Shown here: piece after piece, positions 41,272-48,912 of the stretch
Numbering within the stretch: the stretch's first letter is position 1
Layout of the letters: each line of letters begins with the position of its first letter
NCBI GenBank assembly: GCA_035281745.1
Contig: DATEDI010000026.1
Coordinates: 124,001-188,000 of the forward strand
Length of the DNA stretch: 64,000 nt
Direction: 5' to 3'
Source: 66-474 sp035281745
GTDB taxonomy: Bacteria > Pseudomonadota > Gammaproteobacteria > Xanthomonadales > Rhodanobacteraceae
Translations under genes and position numbers: made by a program
The notes under the pieces: model-generated
Databases searched by the model: none
What the model was told of the DNA's origin: nothing
The model's input: the letters and a program-made list of their open reading frames with translations, nothing else

Positions 41272-42594
41272 TCAGTTCGATTTCAATTGCCACGCCGGCT
41301 GCACCGCCGCCGCGCGCATGGTGGGATACAGTCCGGCCAGCATCGTCGCGATGATTGCCACGGCCAGCGTGGTCAGAAACAGTGTCACGTCGAGCCGCGC
41401 CAGCGCAGCGATGTCGCGCGGCAGCACCCAGCCCACGCCGGCGATGCCGAGTCCCGTCAACACCAGGCCGAGCGCGCCTCCGGCAAGCCCGACCATGCCG
41501 GCCTCGACCAGGAACTGCGTGTAGATCTCGCGCCGCGAAGCGCCGAGCGCGCGCCGCACGCCGATCTCGCTGCTGCGGCGCAGGAACTTCGCCAGCAGCA
41601 AGCCCGCGGTGTTGACCAGGCACACCAGCAGCAGGCCCAGTGCGACGTACAGCGAGATGCGTGTGTCGGGCGGCACCACGTGCTCGTGGTCCAGCCAGTC
41701 CATCAGCCCGCGCAGCCGCACGTTCGGCGCCCAGCCTGGATAGCGCGTGCGCGCGAAGCCTTCCAGATAATTCTTGAACTGCTGAGCCGCCGCCGCGCTG
41801 TCGAGCTGCACCATGTACTCGGTCCAGATGCAACTGGACCGTTGCAACCCGACGAAGCCGGTTTCCTTGGGCGACTGGTAGCAGTTGGTGTTGCCGTCGT
41901 TGGACATGCCCGCGGCGATCGCGGTGTTGAATGGCAGCAGCACCCCTTCATCCTGCTGCAGGAAGCCACCGGTGTTGACCACGTCGTAGAAGCGCGGCTG
42001 CGGATTCCATTCGTCCATCACGCCCACCACGCGGTAATCGTGACCGTCGATGTTGATGGTCTTGCCGACGCTGTCGCCGCCGCCGAACACCTTGCGGTTG
42101 ATCTTGCTGCTGATTACCGCGACCTGCGCGCGATGTTCGTCGTCGGCCGCACTCCAGCCGCTGCCGTACTTGAACGGCACGTCCACCATCGGGAAGAACT
42201 CGCTGAACACCGCATGCCCGAGCGTGTTGAGGGGGTGCTGGCCGGCCACGGCGGGAACGATCGACGGCGAAATGATGTACATCGCCGATTGCAACTTCGC
42301 GCGATGGTCGCGCATCAGCGCAACCGCGTCACCGTAGGTCAGCGCATCCGGCGGGCCCTTCTCCGGGTCGGGATTGTTCTTCTGCACCGCCGGCCCCCAC
42401 GCGTCGATCTGCGGCACGTACAGCTTCGACGATTTCCAGGGAATCGGATCGCCCGACACGGCGCGGAACACCGACCACGTCGTCATCGACGCAGCCACGC
42501 CAAAGCCGATGGTGATGATCATCAGGCCAGTGAGCGCCTTGTGTCGCTTCAGGCTGCGCAGCGCGAGATCGAGGTAATAGGCGAACATTTTCAT
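41272..42594 (-). CDS. MacB/FtsX-type permease, type 1, unit a
   Basis: A 440-residue permease beginning MKMFAYYLDLALRSLKRHKA (a start two codons later is possible). It is the first permease of the array. Helix LTGLMIITIGFGVAASMTTWSV, periplasmic domain with SEFFPMVDVPFKYGSGWSAADDE and cysteine pair NTNCYQSPKE / RSSCIWTEY. Coupling region RRSSEIGVRRALGASRREIYTQFLVEAG, end PAWQLKSN. Like the other copies it has no nucleotide-binding domain. Confidence 0.92.
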   Translation of the reverse strand: MKMFAYYLDLALRSLKRHKALTGLMIITIGFGVAASMTTWSVFRAVSGDPIPWKSSKLYVPQIDAWGPAVQKNNPDPEKGPPDALTYGDAVALMRDHRAKLQSAMYIISPSIVPAVAGQHPLNTLGHAVFSEFFPMVDVPFKYGSGWSAADDEHRAQVAVISSKINRKVFGGGDSVGKTINIDGHDYRVVGVMDEWNPQPRFYDVVNTGGFLQQDEGVLLPFNTAIAAGMSNDGNTNCYQSPKETGFVGLQRSSCIWTEYMVQLDSAAAAQQFKNYLEGFARTRYPGWAPNVRLRGLMDWLDHEHVVPPDTRISLYVALGLLLVCLVNTAGLLLAKFLRRSSEIGVRRALGASRREIYTQFLVEAGMVGLAGGALGLVLTGLGIAGVGWVLPRDIAALARLDVTLFLTTLAVAIIATMLAGLYPTMRAAAVQPAWQLKSN

Positions 42595-42607
42595 TCACTC
42601 CGCTTTT

Positions 42608-42735
42608 GCTCCCCTCTCCCACCGGGAGAGGGGTTGGGGTGAGGGTTCGGGTCTTGCGCAACCGGCCGCGTAAAACCGGACCCTCATCCGGCCCCGCGGG
42701 CCACCTTCTCCCGAGGGGAGAAGGACACAACATCA
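42608..42735. repeat. R2 palindromic repeat before permease unit a
   Basis: CCCCTCTCCCACCGGGAGAGGGG with GTGAGGGTTCGGG on the left, and CCCTCATCCGGCCCC with CTTCTCCCGAGGGGAGAAGG on the right. Confidence 0.75.
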
Positions 42736-42761
42736 AACACTCCCTGTCGCCACGTCCGGCG

Positions 42762-43058
42762 TCAGCTGTTCGCCGCCGCGCCGCACTGCGTGTCGAACGA
42801 GTAGTACGGCGCCACGAAACACGCGAGGCTCACGTCGGCACCGGCCCGAGCCGATTGCGCGGGCGACAGGTGGTGCAGTTCGCGCAATTGTTTGGCGCTG
42901 GGATGCACGTTGATGACGGGCAGCATCACGGCGCCCTGCAAGGAGGCCGCCGCGGCGGCAGCGTTGGCCACGCCGGACGTCCACGCGTGGAACCACGCGA
43001 GCACGGCGCAGTTGATCAGGATGGCGGCGACGATGGCGATGAGTTTCTGGATGTTCAT
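42762..43058 (-). CDS. small membrane-anchored or exported protein of the permease cluster
   Basis: A 98-residue protein, not recognised. The N-terminal hydrophobic stretch IAIVAAILINCAVLAWFHAW could be an anchor or a signal peptide, followed by an Ala-rich segment. The C-terminal part SLACFVAPYYSFDTQCGAAANS has two cysteines and is hydrophobic-aromatic. GAGG lies 9 nt before the ATG. It sits between the ATPase gene and the first permease, in the same direction, so it may be an accessory subunit or a substrate of the exporter. Confidence 0.6.
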   Translation of the reverse strand: MNIQKLIAIVAAILINCAVLAWFHAWTSGVANAAAAAASLQGAVMLPVINVHPSAKQLRELHHLSPAQSARAGADVSLACFVAPYYSFDTQCGAAANS

Positions 43059-43142
43059 GGTTGCGGTCCTCGATGTACTTCAACATCCCCTGTTGCCAAT
43101 CAGAACGACATCCCCGGCGACCCCTGATTCAACACGCAGGCT

Positions 43143-43874
43143 TCAGTGCGCGCCGCCCTCGGCCGCCGCCTCGGCGCGCCGGGATTGCGCGTGGAAGCGC
43201 GGTTCTTCGGCGATGTCCACGGCCTGGCCGTCGATGACGTGCACGCTGCGTTGCGCGCGCGTGGCGAGTTCCGGATCGTGGGTGACCATCACGATGGTGG
43301 CGCCGCCGCGATGGATCTCTTCCAGCAGTTCCATCACGCTGCGCGCCATCTGGGTGTCCAGGTTGCCAGTGGGTTCGTCCGCCAGCAGCAGGCGCGGCGA
43401 ACCCGCCAGTGCGCGCGCGATGGCCACGCGCTGTTGCTGCCCGCCGGACAGTTCGGCGGGGTAATGCTTCATGCGCGAGGCCAGGCCCACGCGCTCCAGC
43501 GCGTCCTTGATGCGCTGTTGGCGCTCGGCGGATTTCATGCCGCGGTAGCGCAGCGGCACTTCCACGTTGTCGTGCACGTTGAGGTCGGGAATCAGGTTGA
43601 AGCTCTGGAACACGAAGCCGATCTTCTCGTTGCGGATCTTCGAACGCGCGTTGTCGCCGAGGTTGCTGACGTCCACGCCGTCAAGCAGGTATTCGCCGCC
43701 GGTGAAGCTTTCCAAAAGGCCGGCGATCGTGAGGAACGTGGTCTTGCCAGAGCCCGAGGGCCCCATCACCGCGACGAATTCGCCTTCCTTCACGTCGATG
43801 TTGAAGTCGCGCAGCGCGTAGGTTTCCACCACTTCGGTGCGGTAAACCTTGGACAGGTGGGTCATCTTGAGCAT
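43143..43874 (-). CDS. ABC transporter ATP-binding protein (MacB/LolD type)
   Basis: A 243-residue ATPase. Walker A GPSGSGKT at 38-45, Q loop FQSFNLIPDLNV, signature LSGGQQQRVAIARAL, Walker B RLLLADEPTGNLD and H loop VMVTHDPE. The start MLKMTHLSKVYRTEVVETYALRDFNIDVKEGEFVAVMGPS is typical of MacB/LolD ATPases. It is the only ATPase in the cluster and must energise all ten permeases if they work as ABC exporters. The last 20 residues are a charged, alanine-rich tail. Confidence 0.96.
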   Translation of the reverse strand: MLKMTHLSKVYRTEVVETYALRDFNIDVKEGEFVAVMGPSGSGKTTFLTIAGLLESFTGGEYLLDGVDVSNLGDNARSKIRNEKIGFVFQSFNLIPDLNVHDNVEVPLRYRGMKSAERQQRIKDALERVGLASRMKHYPAELSGGQQQRVAIARALAGSPRLLLADEPTGNLDTQMARSVMELLEEIHRGGATIVMVTHDPELATRAQRSVHVIDGQAVDIAEEPRFHAQSRRAEAAAEGGAH

Positions 43875-43949
43875 TTCAGGTTCCTCGGTGGTGGTGATGG
43901 ATTACGTACTGCGCTGCTGAGCCCGACTCAACGTGGTGTTTTCGCTTTT

Positions 43950-44048
43950 CTCCTTCCCCTTCAAGGGGAAGGTCGGGATGGGGATGGGTTGCTCATTGAT
44001 GCAAACCCATCCCCTCCCATTCTCTCCCCTTGAAGGGGAGGGTTTGAA
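43950..44048. repeat. R3 palindromic repeat, empty form
   Basis: CCTTCCCCTTCAAGGGGAAGG with GGGATGGGGATGGG, and CCCATCCCCTCCC with CTCCCCTTGAAGGGGAGGG: two inverted arms with a spacer of about 20 bp. It lies between the adaptor and ATPase genes. Confidence 0.8.
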
Positions 44049-44049
44049 G

Positions 44050-45324
44050 TCAGTCGCTGATCGCGACTTTCGCCGCGCCGTTGAAATTGCTGGTGCCGGA
44101 AATCACGACCTTGTCGCCTTCCTTCAGGCCTTGCAGGATCTCGACCTTGTCGATGGAGCTCGGGCCGAGCGTCACCGGCGTCTTGGTGGCGATGCCATCG
44201 CGAACGACATAGGCATAGCGGCCGCCCGATTCGTCCACGAACGAACCGCGCGCCACGGTCAGCACGTTCTCGCGCTTGTCCAGCACGATGCGCACCGACA
44301 ACCGCTGGTTCTGGCGCAACTGCTCGGGCTTGTTGCCCTCGAAGCGCACCCGCGCAACCACTTCGCCGTTCACGACTTCGGGCGAAATCGCGCTGACCGC
44401 ACCCTTCCAGTCCTTGCCGTTGCCGCTGATGACCGCCGGCATGCCGGCCGCAAGATCACGCGCGAAACTTTCCGGCACGTTCACCTGCACTTCCAGCGCG
44501 GACAAATCCACGACCGTCAGCAACTTCGAATCCTTGGGCACGGTCGCGGTCTGGGCGATGAACAGTTGTCCGACCTGGCCGTCGACCGGCGAGCGCACGT
44601 TCAATTCTTCGACCTGGCGCTTCAGGTCCGCGACCATCAGCTTCTGGCGCTCGTAGGCCAGCTTCTTGGCCTGGATTTCCAGCGCGAGACTGGAATCGTC
44701 CATGCCGAGGTTGTCCTGTGCATGCTTCAACTGGATCTGCGCCTTCTCCAGCGCATCGTTGTGGCGATCCACTTCCAGTTTCGACACCGCGCCCTTGTCG
44801 AACGCCTTCTGGTAGCGCGCCAGATCGCGCTTGGCGCTCTGCTCGTCGATCTTGGCGTTTTCGAACGCTTCCTGCAGCTTGGCACGCTGCTGGTTGGCAT
44901 CGATCTTGGCCTGCTGATACGCCACCTGCATCGCGTCGGCGTTGCTTTCTTCCTGCGCCAGCTTGTTGGTGAGTTCGGGGCTCGCGATCACCGCCAGCAC
45001 CTGGTTCTTTTTGACTTTGTCACCGGCGTGCACCTGCAGCACCACCGCGCCATTCGCGCGTGCATACAAGGTGGGACTGACCGCCGCGACCACGCGCCCG
45101 TCCGCCGCGATGTCGCGCACGAACGCGCCGCGTTCCACCGTCGCGATCTGCAGGCGCGAGGCGCTCACCGACGAGCCCGCCGAGAACAGCCGCAGCGCGC
45201 CGGGCACCAGCCAGACCAGCAGGATCAGCACCGCCAAGCCGATGCCGCCGAAGATCGCCAGCTTCTTCTTGCTGACGCGTTTCTCGATGATGCGGTCCTG
45301 CGCGGATGTGTCGCGAATGTTCAT
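44050..45324 (-). CDS. HlyD/MacA-type periplasmic adaptor
   Basis: A 424-residue membrane-fusion protein. Membrane anchor at about 19-43 (KKKLAIFGGIGLAVLILLVW), biotinyl-lipoyl half-motif (ADGRVVAAVSPTLYARANGAVVLQVHAGDKVKKNQVLAVI), long helical hairpin (about 105-215), second lipoyl half (LNVRSPVDGQVGQLF), then beta-barrel and membrane-proximal domains. The ATG at 45324 has GGGAACGGA upstream. It is the first gene of the sigma-54-driven cluster and would link the permeases to an outer-membrane TolC channel, which is not in the window. Confidence 0.95.
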   Translation of the reverse strand: MNIRDTSAQDRIIEKRVSKKKLAIFGGIGLAVLILLVWLVPGALRLFSAGSSVSASRLQIATVERGAFVRDIAADGRVVAAVSPTLYARANGAVVLQVHAGDKVKKNQVLAVIASPELTNKLAQEESNADAMQVAYQQAKIDANQQRAKLQEAFENAKIDEQSAKRDLARYQKAFDKGAVSKLEVDRHNDALEKAQIQLKHAQDNLGMDDSSLALEIQAKKLAYERQKLMVADLKRQVEELNVRSPVDGQVGQLFIAQTATVPKDSKLLTVVDLSALEVQVNVPESFARDLAAGMPAVISGNGKDWKGAVSAISPEVVNGEVVARVRFEGNKPEQLRQNQRLSVRIVLDKRENVLTVARGSFVDESGGRYAYVVRDGIATKTPVTLGPSSIDKVEILQGLKEGDKVVISGTSNFNGAAKVAISD

Positions 45325-45377
45325 GCTTTTTCCGTTCCCTGCCGCAGCGTTTCGCCGATGCAGCCTCGCCATCTATT

Positions 45378-45396
45378 GAGCAAGTGTGATGCCAAC
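45378..45396 (-). promoter_or_regulatory. sigma-54 (RpoN) promoter of the permease cluster
   Basis: On the minus strand GTTGGCATCACACTTGCTC holds GG and GC ten bases apart (TGGCAT-N5-TTGC), matching the -24/-12 consensus. The predicted transcript starts near 45368, 44 nt before the adaptor ATG. The cluster encodes its own NtrC-type activator. Confidence 0.8.
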
Positions 45397-45458
45397 CGCG
45401 CGGACCGAATTTCATTTGTCGTTTCAGTGATTTGCGAAATGGGCACGAGCGGGAAAGG

Positions 45459-45481
45459 TGTCCGCGGACAGTTCGCGGACA
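45459..45481 (-). promoter_or_regulatory. tandem palindromic upstream activator sites
   Basis: TGTCCGCGGACA (45459-45470) is a perfect palindrome. It is followed directly by AGTTCGCGGACA, matching at 10 of 12 positions. The sites are roughly 66-88 bp upstream of the GG of the sigma-54 promoter, a usual distance for enhancer sites of NtrC-family regulators. Confidence 0.6.
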
Positions 45482-45530
45482 GTGCGGATAGGGGTGCGGC
45501 ATCGCCAGCTTCCGGGTGTGGCATGCCTGA

Positions 45531-45700
45531 AATCGATCCCGGGTTCGACCCTTCGGGTCGCCCCGGAATGACAAGATTTGAATTTCGTGCCGGGGCGTCT
45601 GCCGGCCATCCGGACCACTTGGCGTCCTGCGTGTCGCCCCGTTCCAACCGCTGGTCATTCCGGGGCCGCGCGCAGCGCGGAACCCGGAATCGGTCTCTTT
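45531..45700. repeat. pair of R1 repeat arms
   Basis: CCCGGGTTCGACCCTTCGGG with GCCCCGGAATGACAAG (45540-45573), and GGTCATTCCGGGGCCGCGC with GGAACCCGGAATCGG (45653-45692). They lie between the permease promoter region and the ECF sigma gene. Confidence 0.7.
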
Positions 45701-45806
45701 CATCCGCAGACGCGTGGCCAAAAATCCCGAGGCGCGCGCAACGCTTCCTTCGAAACGCAACGCAAAAACCCTGCGACCTTTTCGCGTTCTGGTGCATCCT
45801 TGTGTC

Positions 45807-46394
45807 GTGGACCCGCACTCCAACTTCCAGCAGCACGTCGAACCGGACACCATCGCCCGGCTGAAGCGCGGCGACCTGTCCGCATTCGAAAGCGTGTACC
45901 GGCAGTTCGAACGCGCGGCGTGGACACTGGCGTTGCGCCTGACCGGCCGCGCCGACGTCGCCCAGGAAGTGCTGCAGGATTCGATGCTGAAAGCCTTCGA
46001 GCGCGCGCGCCAGTACCGCGGCGATGCGCCGTTCGCGGCGTGGCTGCGCAAGCTGGTGGTCAACGAATCGCTGATGCAGCTTCGCCACGACCGACTGCAC
46101 GTCATCGAAGTATTCGACGACACGCTGGGCGACGACAGCGCGCCGCAACCCTGGACGTCCGCGGACGCCGCCACCCTGGATCGCGCGTTGAACCGGTTGC
46201 CCGACGATGCGCGGGCGGTGCTCTGGCTGTATCACGTCGAGGGCTTCACCCATGTCGAGATCGCCCACGAGTTCGGGCGTTCCGTGAGTTTTTCCAAATC
46301 GCAACTCGCGCGCGCAACCAAACGCCTGCGCGAAATATTGACCCCCAAAGTGGAGGAAACGCCATGCACGATCGGCTCGACCACCACCGCATGA
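45807..46394 (+). CDS. ECF-family RNA polymerase sigma factor
   Basis: A 195-residue group 4 sigma factor. Region 2 is FERAAWTLALRLTGRADVAQEVLQDSMLKAFERARQY; region 4 is LPDDARAVLWLYHVEGFTHVEIAHEFGRSVSFSKSQLARATKRLRE. The start is taken as GTG at 45807 (VDPHSNFQQHVEPD), since the frame upstream to the ATG at 45714 is repeat-derived and carries a promoter-like AAAACCCTGCGACCTTTTCG. The next gene overlaps its end by 31 nt. It is transcribed away from the permease cluster. Confidence 0.88.
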   Translation: MDPHSNFQQHVEPDTIARLKRGDLSAFESVYRQFERAAWTLALRLTGRADVAQEVLQDSMLKAFERARQYRGDAPFAAWLRKLVVNESLMQLRHDRLHVIEVFDDTLGDDSAPQPWTSADAATLDRALNRLPDDARAVLWLYHVEGFTHVEIAHEFGRSVSFSKSQLARATKRLREILTPKVEETPCTIGSTTTA

Positions 46395-46954
46395 ACGACA
46401 TGAACGACGAAGCCTCGCTGGCCGCGGCGCTGCGCGCATTGCCCGCAAGCGCGCCGCCACAAGAAGCCTGGCGCAACTTGTCTGCGCGAATCGGTCGACG
46501 CCGCACCGCGCGCCGGACCGTCTGGTTCACGCTGCCTGCCGCGTTCGCGGCCGGGGTCGCGCTGGCGTTCGCCTGGCCGCACCTGCACCTGCGCGCCCCG
46601 TCGCCACCGCCCGCGCAGATTGCGCAGACGCCATCGAGCGCGAAGCCCGACACCCGGCCCGTATCCGACGTCGCCGCACTGCAGGCCAGTTCAGCGCAAT
46701 GGCAGAACTGGGTGCAAAGCCTCAGCCACAACGGCGCGCCGCTGGATGGCCGCGCACTCGCCAGCGCGGTGGCGCTGCAGGACCGGATCGGCATGGTCGA
46801 CCTGCAACTCAGCGCCGCCCGAAGTCCGACCACCGCCGCGGGGCTGTGGCAACAGCGCATCACCCTGCTCCAGCAACTCGGTCTGTTGCATTTGCAACCG
46901 TACATGGTTGCCGAACAGACGCACCCCACACACAACCACGTCATTTCCATGTGA
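46364..46954 (+). CDS. putative anti-sigma factor (single-span membrane protein)
   Basis: A 196-residue protein. The cytoplasmic N-terminal 50 residues (EASLAAALRALPASAPPQEAWRNLSARI) are followed by one membrane helix at 52-71 and a periplasmic Pro/Ala-rich domain. GGAGG precedes the ATG and the gene overlaps the sigma gene. Position and topology are those of an anti-sigma factor, but no zinc motif (HxxxCxxC) is present, so the call is inferred. Confidence 0.65.
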   Translation: MHDRLDHHRMNDMNDEASLAAALRALPASAPPQEAWRNLSARIGRRRTARRTVWFTLPAAFAAGVALAFAWPHLHLRAPSPPPAQIAQTPSSAKPDTRPVSDVAALQASSAQWQNWVQSLSHNGAPLDGRALASAVALQDRIGMVDLQLSAARSPTTAAGLWQQRITLLQQLGLLHLQPYMVAEQTHPTHNHVISM

Positions 46955-46968
46955 TCGAGAGAATCGCC

Positions 46969-48147
46969 ATGAAACGAACACTCGCCCTTTGCCTGATGTT
47001 GCCCGGTCTGTCGGTGTGTTCCGGCGCACTGCTCGCCGCACCGCCGGCTTCGACCGCGTCCACCGCCGAACCGGACCAAGTCGTCCAGCAGCAGGCCACC
47101 CAGCAGCAGATGGCCGCGCTGCAGGCACGCATGAATGCCCTGGCCGGCCGGATGGCCGCGCTGTCAGCGAAACTCGGTGACGAAGCCAATGCCAGCACGT
47201 TGCATTATTTCGCCGACAGCAAGCGCGGCATGCTCGGCATCGCCGTCAGTGCCGAAGACCACGGGCTGCACGTGAATGCGGTGACGCCCGGCGGACCCGC
47301 CGAGCGCGCCGGCCTGAAAGCCGGCGACACGATCACCGCCGTCGACGGCAAAGCGGTGGGCGCGTTCGATGCATCGTCCGAACATGCGCTGCGAACGGCC
47401 GAAGCCGGCAAACGCATCCGGCTCGGCGTGACCCGCGACGGCAAAACACTGCACGCCGATGTCACGCCGGAGCGGATGCAACCGGGCGACTGGCAAGCCA
47501 CGGTGCGCGCGGCCGAACGCGCTGCGGAGCAGGCAGGCGCCTCAGTGCAGTCACCGGAGTTCCAGAAAAGCGTCCAGCAGAGCGTCCAGCAGAGCATCGA
47601 CAGCGCCATGAAAAGCGCATCCGCGGCACTCGACCGCGCCACTATCGCGCGCGAGAGCGCAGCCGCCGCACGGGAAGGCGCCAACGCCGCGCGCGAAGCC
47701 GCCGTCAACGCGCGCGAGCACGCCCGCCAGTGGGCCCTGTTCACGTCGCCGTGGTGGGGACTGAATCTGACGCCGCTGAACCCCGACCTCGGTCGCTACT
47801 TCGGCACCGACAAGGGTGTACTGGTGCTGTCTCGCAGCGACGAGCAATTTCCGGAATTGCAGCCCGGCGACGTGATCACCGGCATCGGCGGCAAACCCGT
47901 TGCGCAACCCGAAGACGTGCAGCGCGCGCTGCGCGGCGCGACCAATGAACAACAGGTGCGCGTGGCCGTGCGCCGCCACGGCAAGACGCTCGCGCTGAAC
48001 ATGAAGGTGCCGCCGCGCTGGAACCTGCTCCCGCCGCCGCCACCGCCGGCACCACCGCCACCTCCCGTGCCGCCGAACGCGCCCAAGGTTGCCGCGCCGC
48101 CGGCTCCACCGCCGCCACCGCCGGCTCCTTCAGCGAAACGAACGTAG
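46969..48147 (+). CDS. secreted protein with two PDZ domains
   Basis: A 392-residue protein with a signal peptide (RTLALCLMLPGLSVCSGALLA), a Gln-rich coiled coil (about 35-70), PDZ 1 (about 85-165: RGMLGIAVS, VTPGGPAERAGLKAGDTITAVDGK), an Ala-rich helical stretch (about 170-260), PDZ 2 (about 265-350: LFTSPWWGLNLTPL, LQPGDVITGIGGKPV) and a polyproline tail (PPPPPPAPPPPPVPP). No protease domain is present. It is the third gene of the sigma/anti-sigma operon and may be its envelope effector or sensor. Confidence 0.85.
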   Translation: MKRTLALCLMLPGLSVCSGALLAAPPASTASTAEPDQVVQQQATQQQMAALQARMNALAGRMAALSAKLGDEANASTLHYFADSKRGMLGIAVSAEDHGLHVNAVTPGGPAERAGLKAGDTITAVDGKAVGAFDASSEHALRTAEAGKRIRLGVTRDGKTLHADVTPERMQPGDWQATVRAAERAAEQAGASVQSPEFQKSVQQSVQQSIDSAMKSASAALDRATIARESAAAAREGANAAREAAVNAREHARQWALFTSPWWGLNLTPLNPDLGRYFGTDKGVLVLSRSDEQFPELQPGDVITGIGGKPVAQPEDVQRALRGATNEQQVRVAVRRHGKTLALNMKVPPRWNLLPPPPPPAPPPPPVPPNAPKVAAPPAPPPPPPAPSAKRT

Positions 48148-48168
48148 ACGGTCGTGGTGCGTCCCTAA

Positions 48169-48440
48169 TCGTCATTCCGGACGCCTGCAAAGAGCGGAGT
48201 GCCCCCTTCGCCGTCATTCCGGACGCGCAAAGCGCGATCCGGAATCGGTTACCGCAATCGGGTTACCGCGCTCAACCGATTCCGGGTTCCGCTCACGCCT
48301 CGGGTGATCGGCCCCGGAATGACAAGCGGTGTTGACGCACGCGTGACTATCCGAGTACTCCCCGCTCGTCATTCCGGACGCGCGCAGCGCGATCTGGAAT
48401 CGGTCATCGCAGTTCGGGTACCAAGCCGAAACCGATTCCG
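48169..48440. repeat. cluster of R1 repeats
   Basis: Several GTCATTCCGGACGC starts (48171, 48212 and 48368) and a CCGGAATGACAAG end (48313) with inner CCGATTCCGGGTTCCGC sequences. This fills the gap of about 310 bp between the convergent PDZ and pilin genes. Confidence 0.75.
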
Positions 48441-48461
48441 TGTTTTGCTTGCCCGCGACGC

Positions 48462-48896
48462 CTACCAGCAACGACCATTCGAGTTGGCCGAGGTGTTGGT
48501 GGGATCCGGCAGCTTCTGGCCGGTACTGTCGATGCTGAGGTTGCCGCACTTGTCGTCTGCTTGCACGCCCTGCGGCGTGGCCTTCGCGGTGTAGCCCTGC
48601 CCAGCGGAACTGGCGGCAGGCAGCGCCAGCGACAGCTGGTAGTAGCCATTTTCCGAAAGCGGCGCATTGTTGGCGTAACCCAGCGACGACGCCGTCAGCG
48701 GATAGTGGTTGTAATCGGTGTAGAAGCGCTCTTCCGCCTGCGCGACGTGCACCAGCAATTTTTGCGCATCCGCGCGGCGCGCGCGGTAGGTATAGCGCCC
48801 CCACCACGGCACCGCGATGGCCGCGAGGATGGCGATGATCGCCACCACGATCATCAACTCGATCAATGTGAAACCGCGTGTGCGTCGCATCGTCAT
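48462..48896 (-). CDS. pilE: type IV pilin-like protein, PilE family
   Basis: A 144-residue minor pilin. Prepilin site after Gly8 (MTMRRTRG / FTLIELMIVVAIIAILAAIAVPWW) with Glu at +5. The C-terminal domain has two cysteines (DDKCGNL, NGRCW) that can close the D-loop. It is the last gene of the minor pilin cluster, 16 nt after pilY1, the usual pilE position. Confidence 0.92.
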   Translation of the reverse strand: MTMRRTRGFTLIELMIVVAIIAILAAIAVPWWGRYTYRARRADAQKLLVHVAQAEERFYTDYNHYPLTASSLGYANNAPLSENGYYQLSLALPAASSAGQGYTAKATPQGVQADDKCGNLSIDSTGQKLPDPTNTSANSNGRCW

Positions 48897-48912
48897 CGCC
48901 CCTGTCACTACA

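Noticed and set aside
28517..42594. Possible assembly duplication creating ten permeases
   Set aside because: The copies differ at many positions, have different lengths, tails and intergenic repeats, and form two sublineages, so they are real diverged duplicates.
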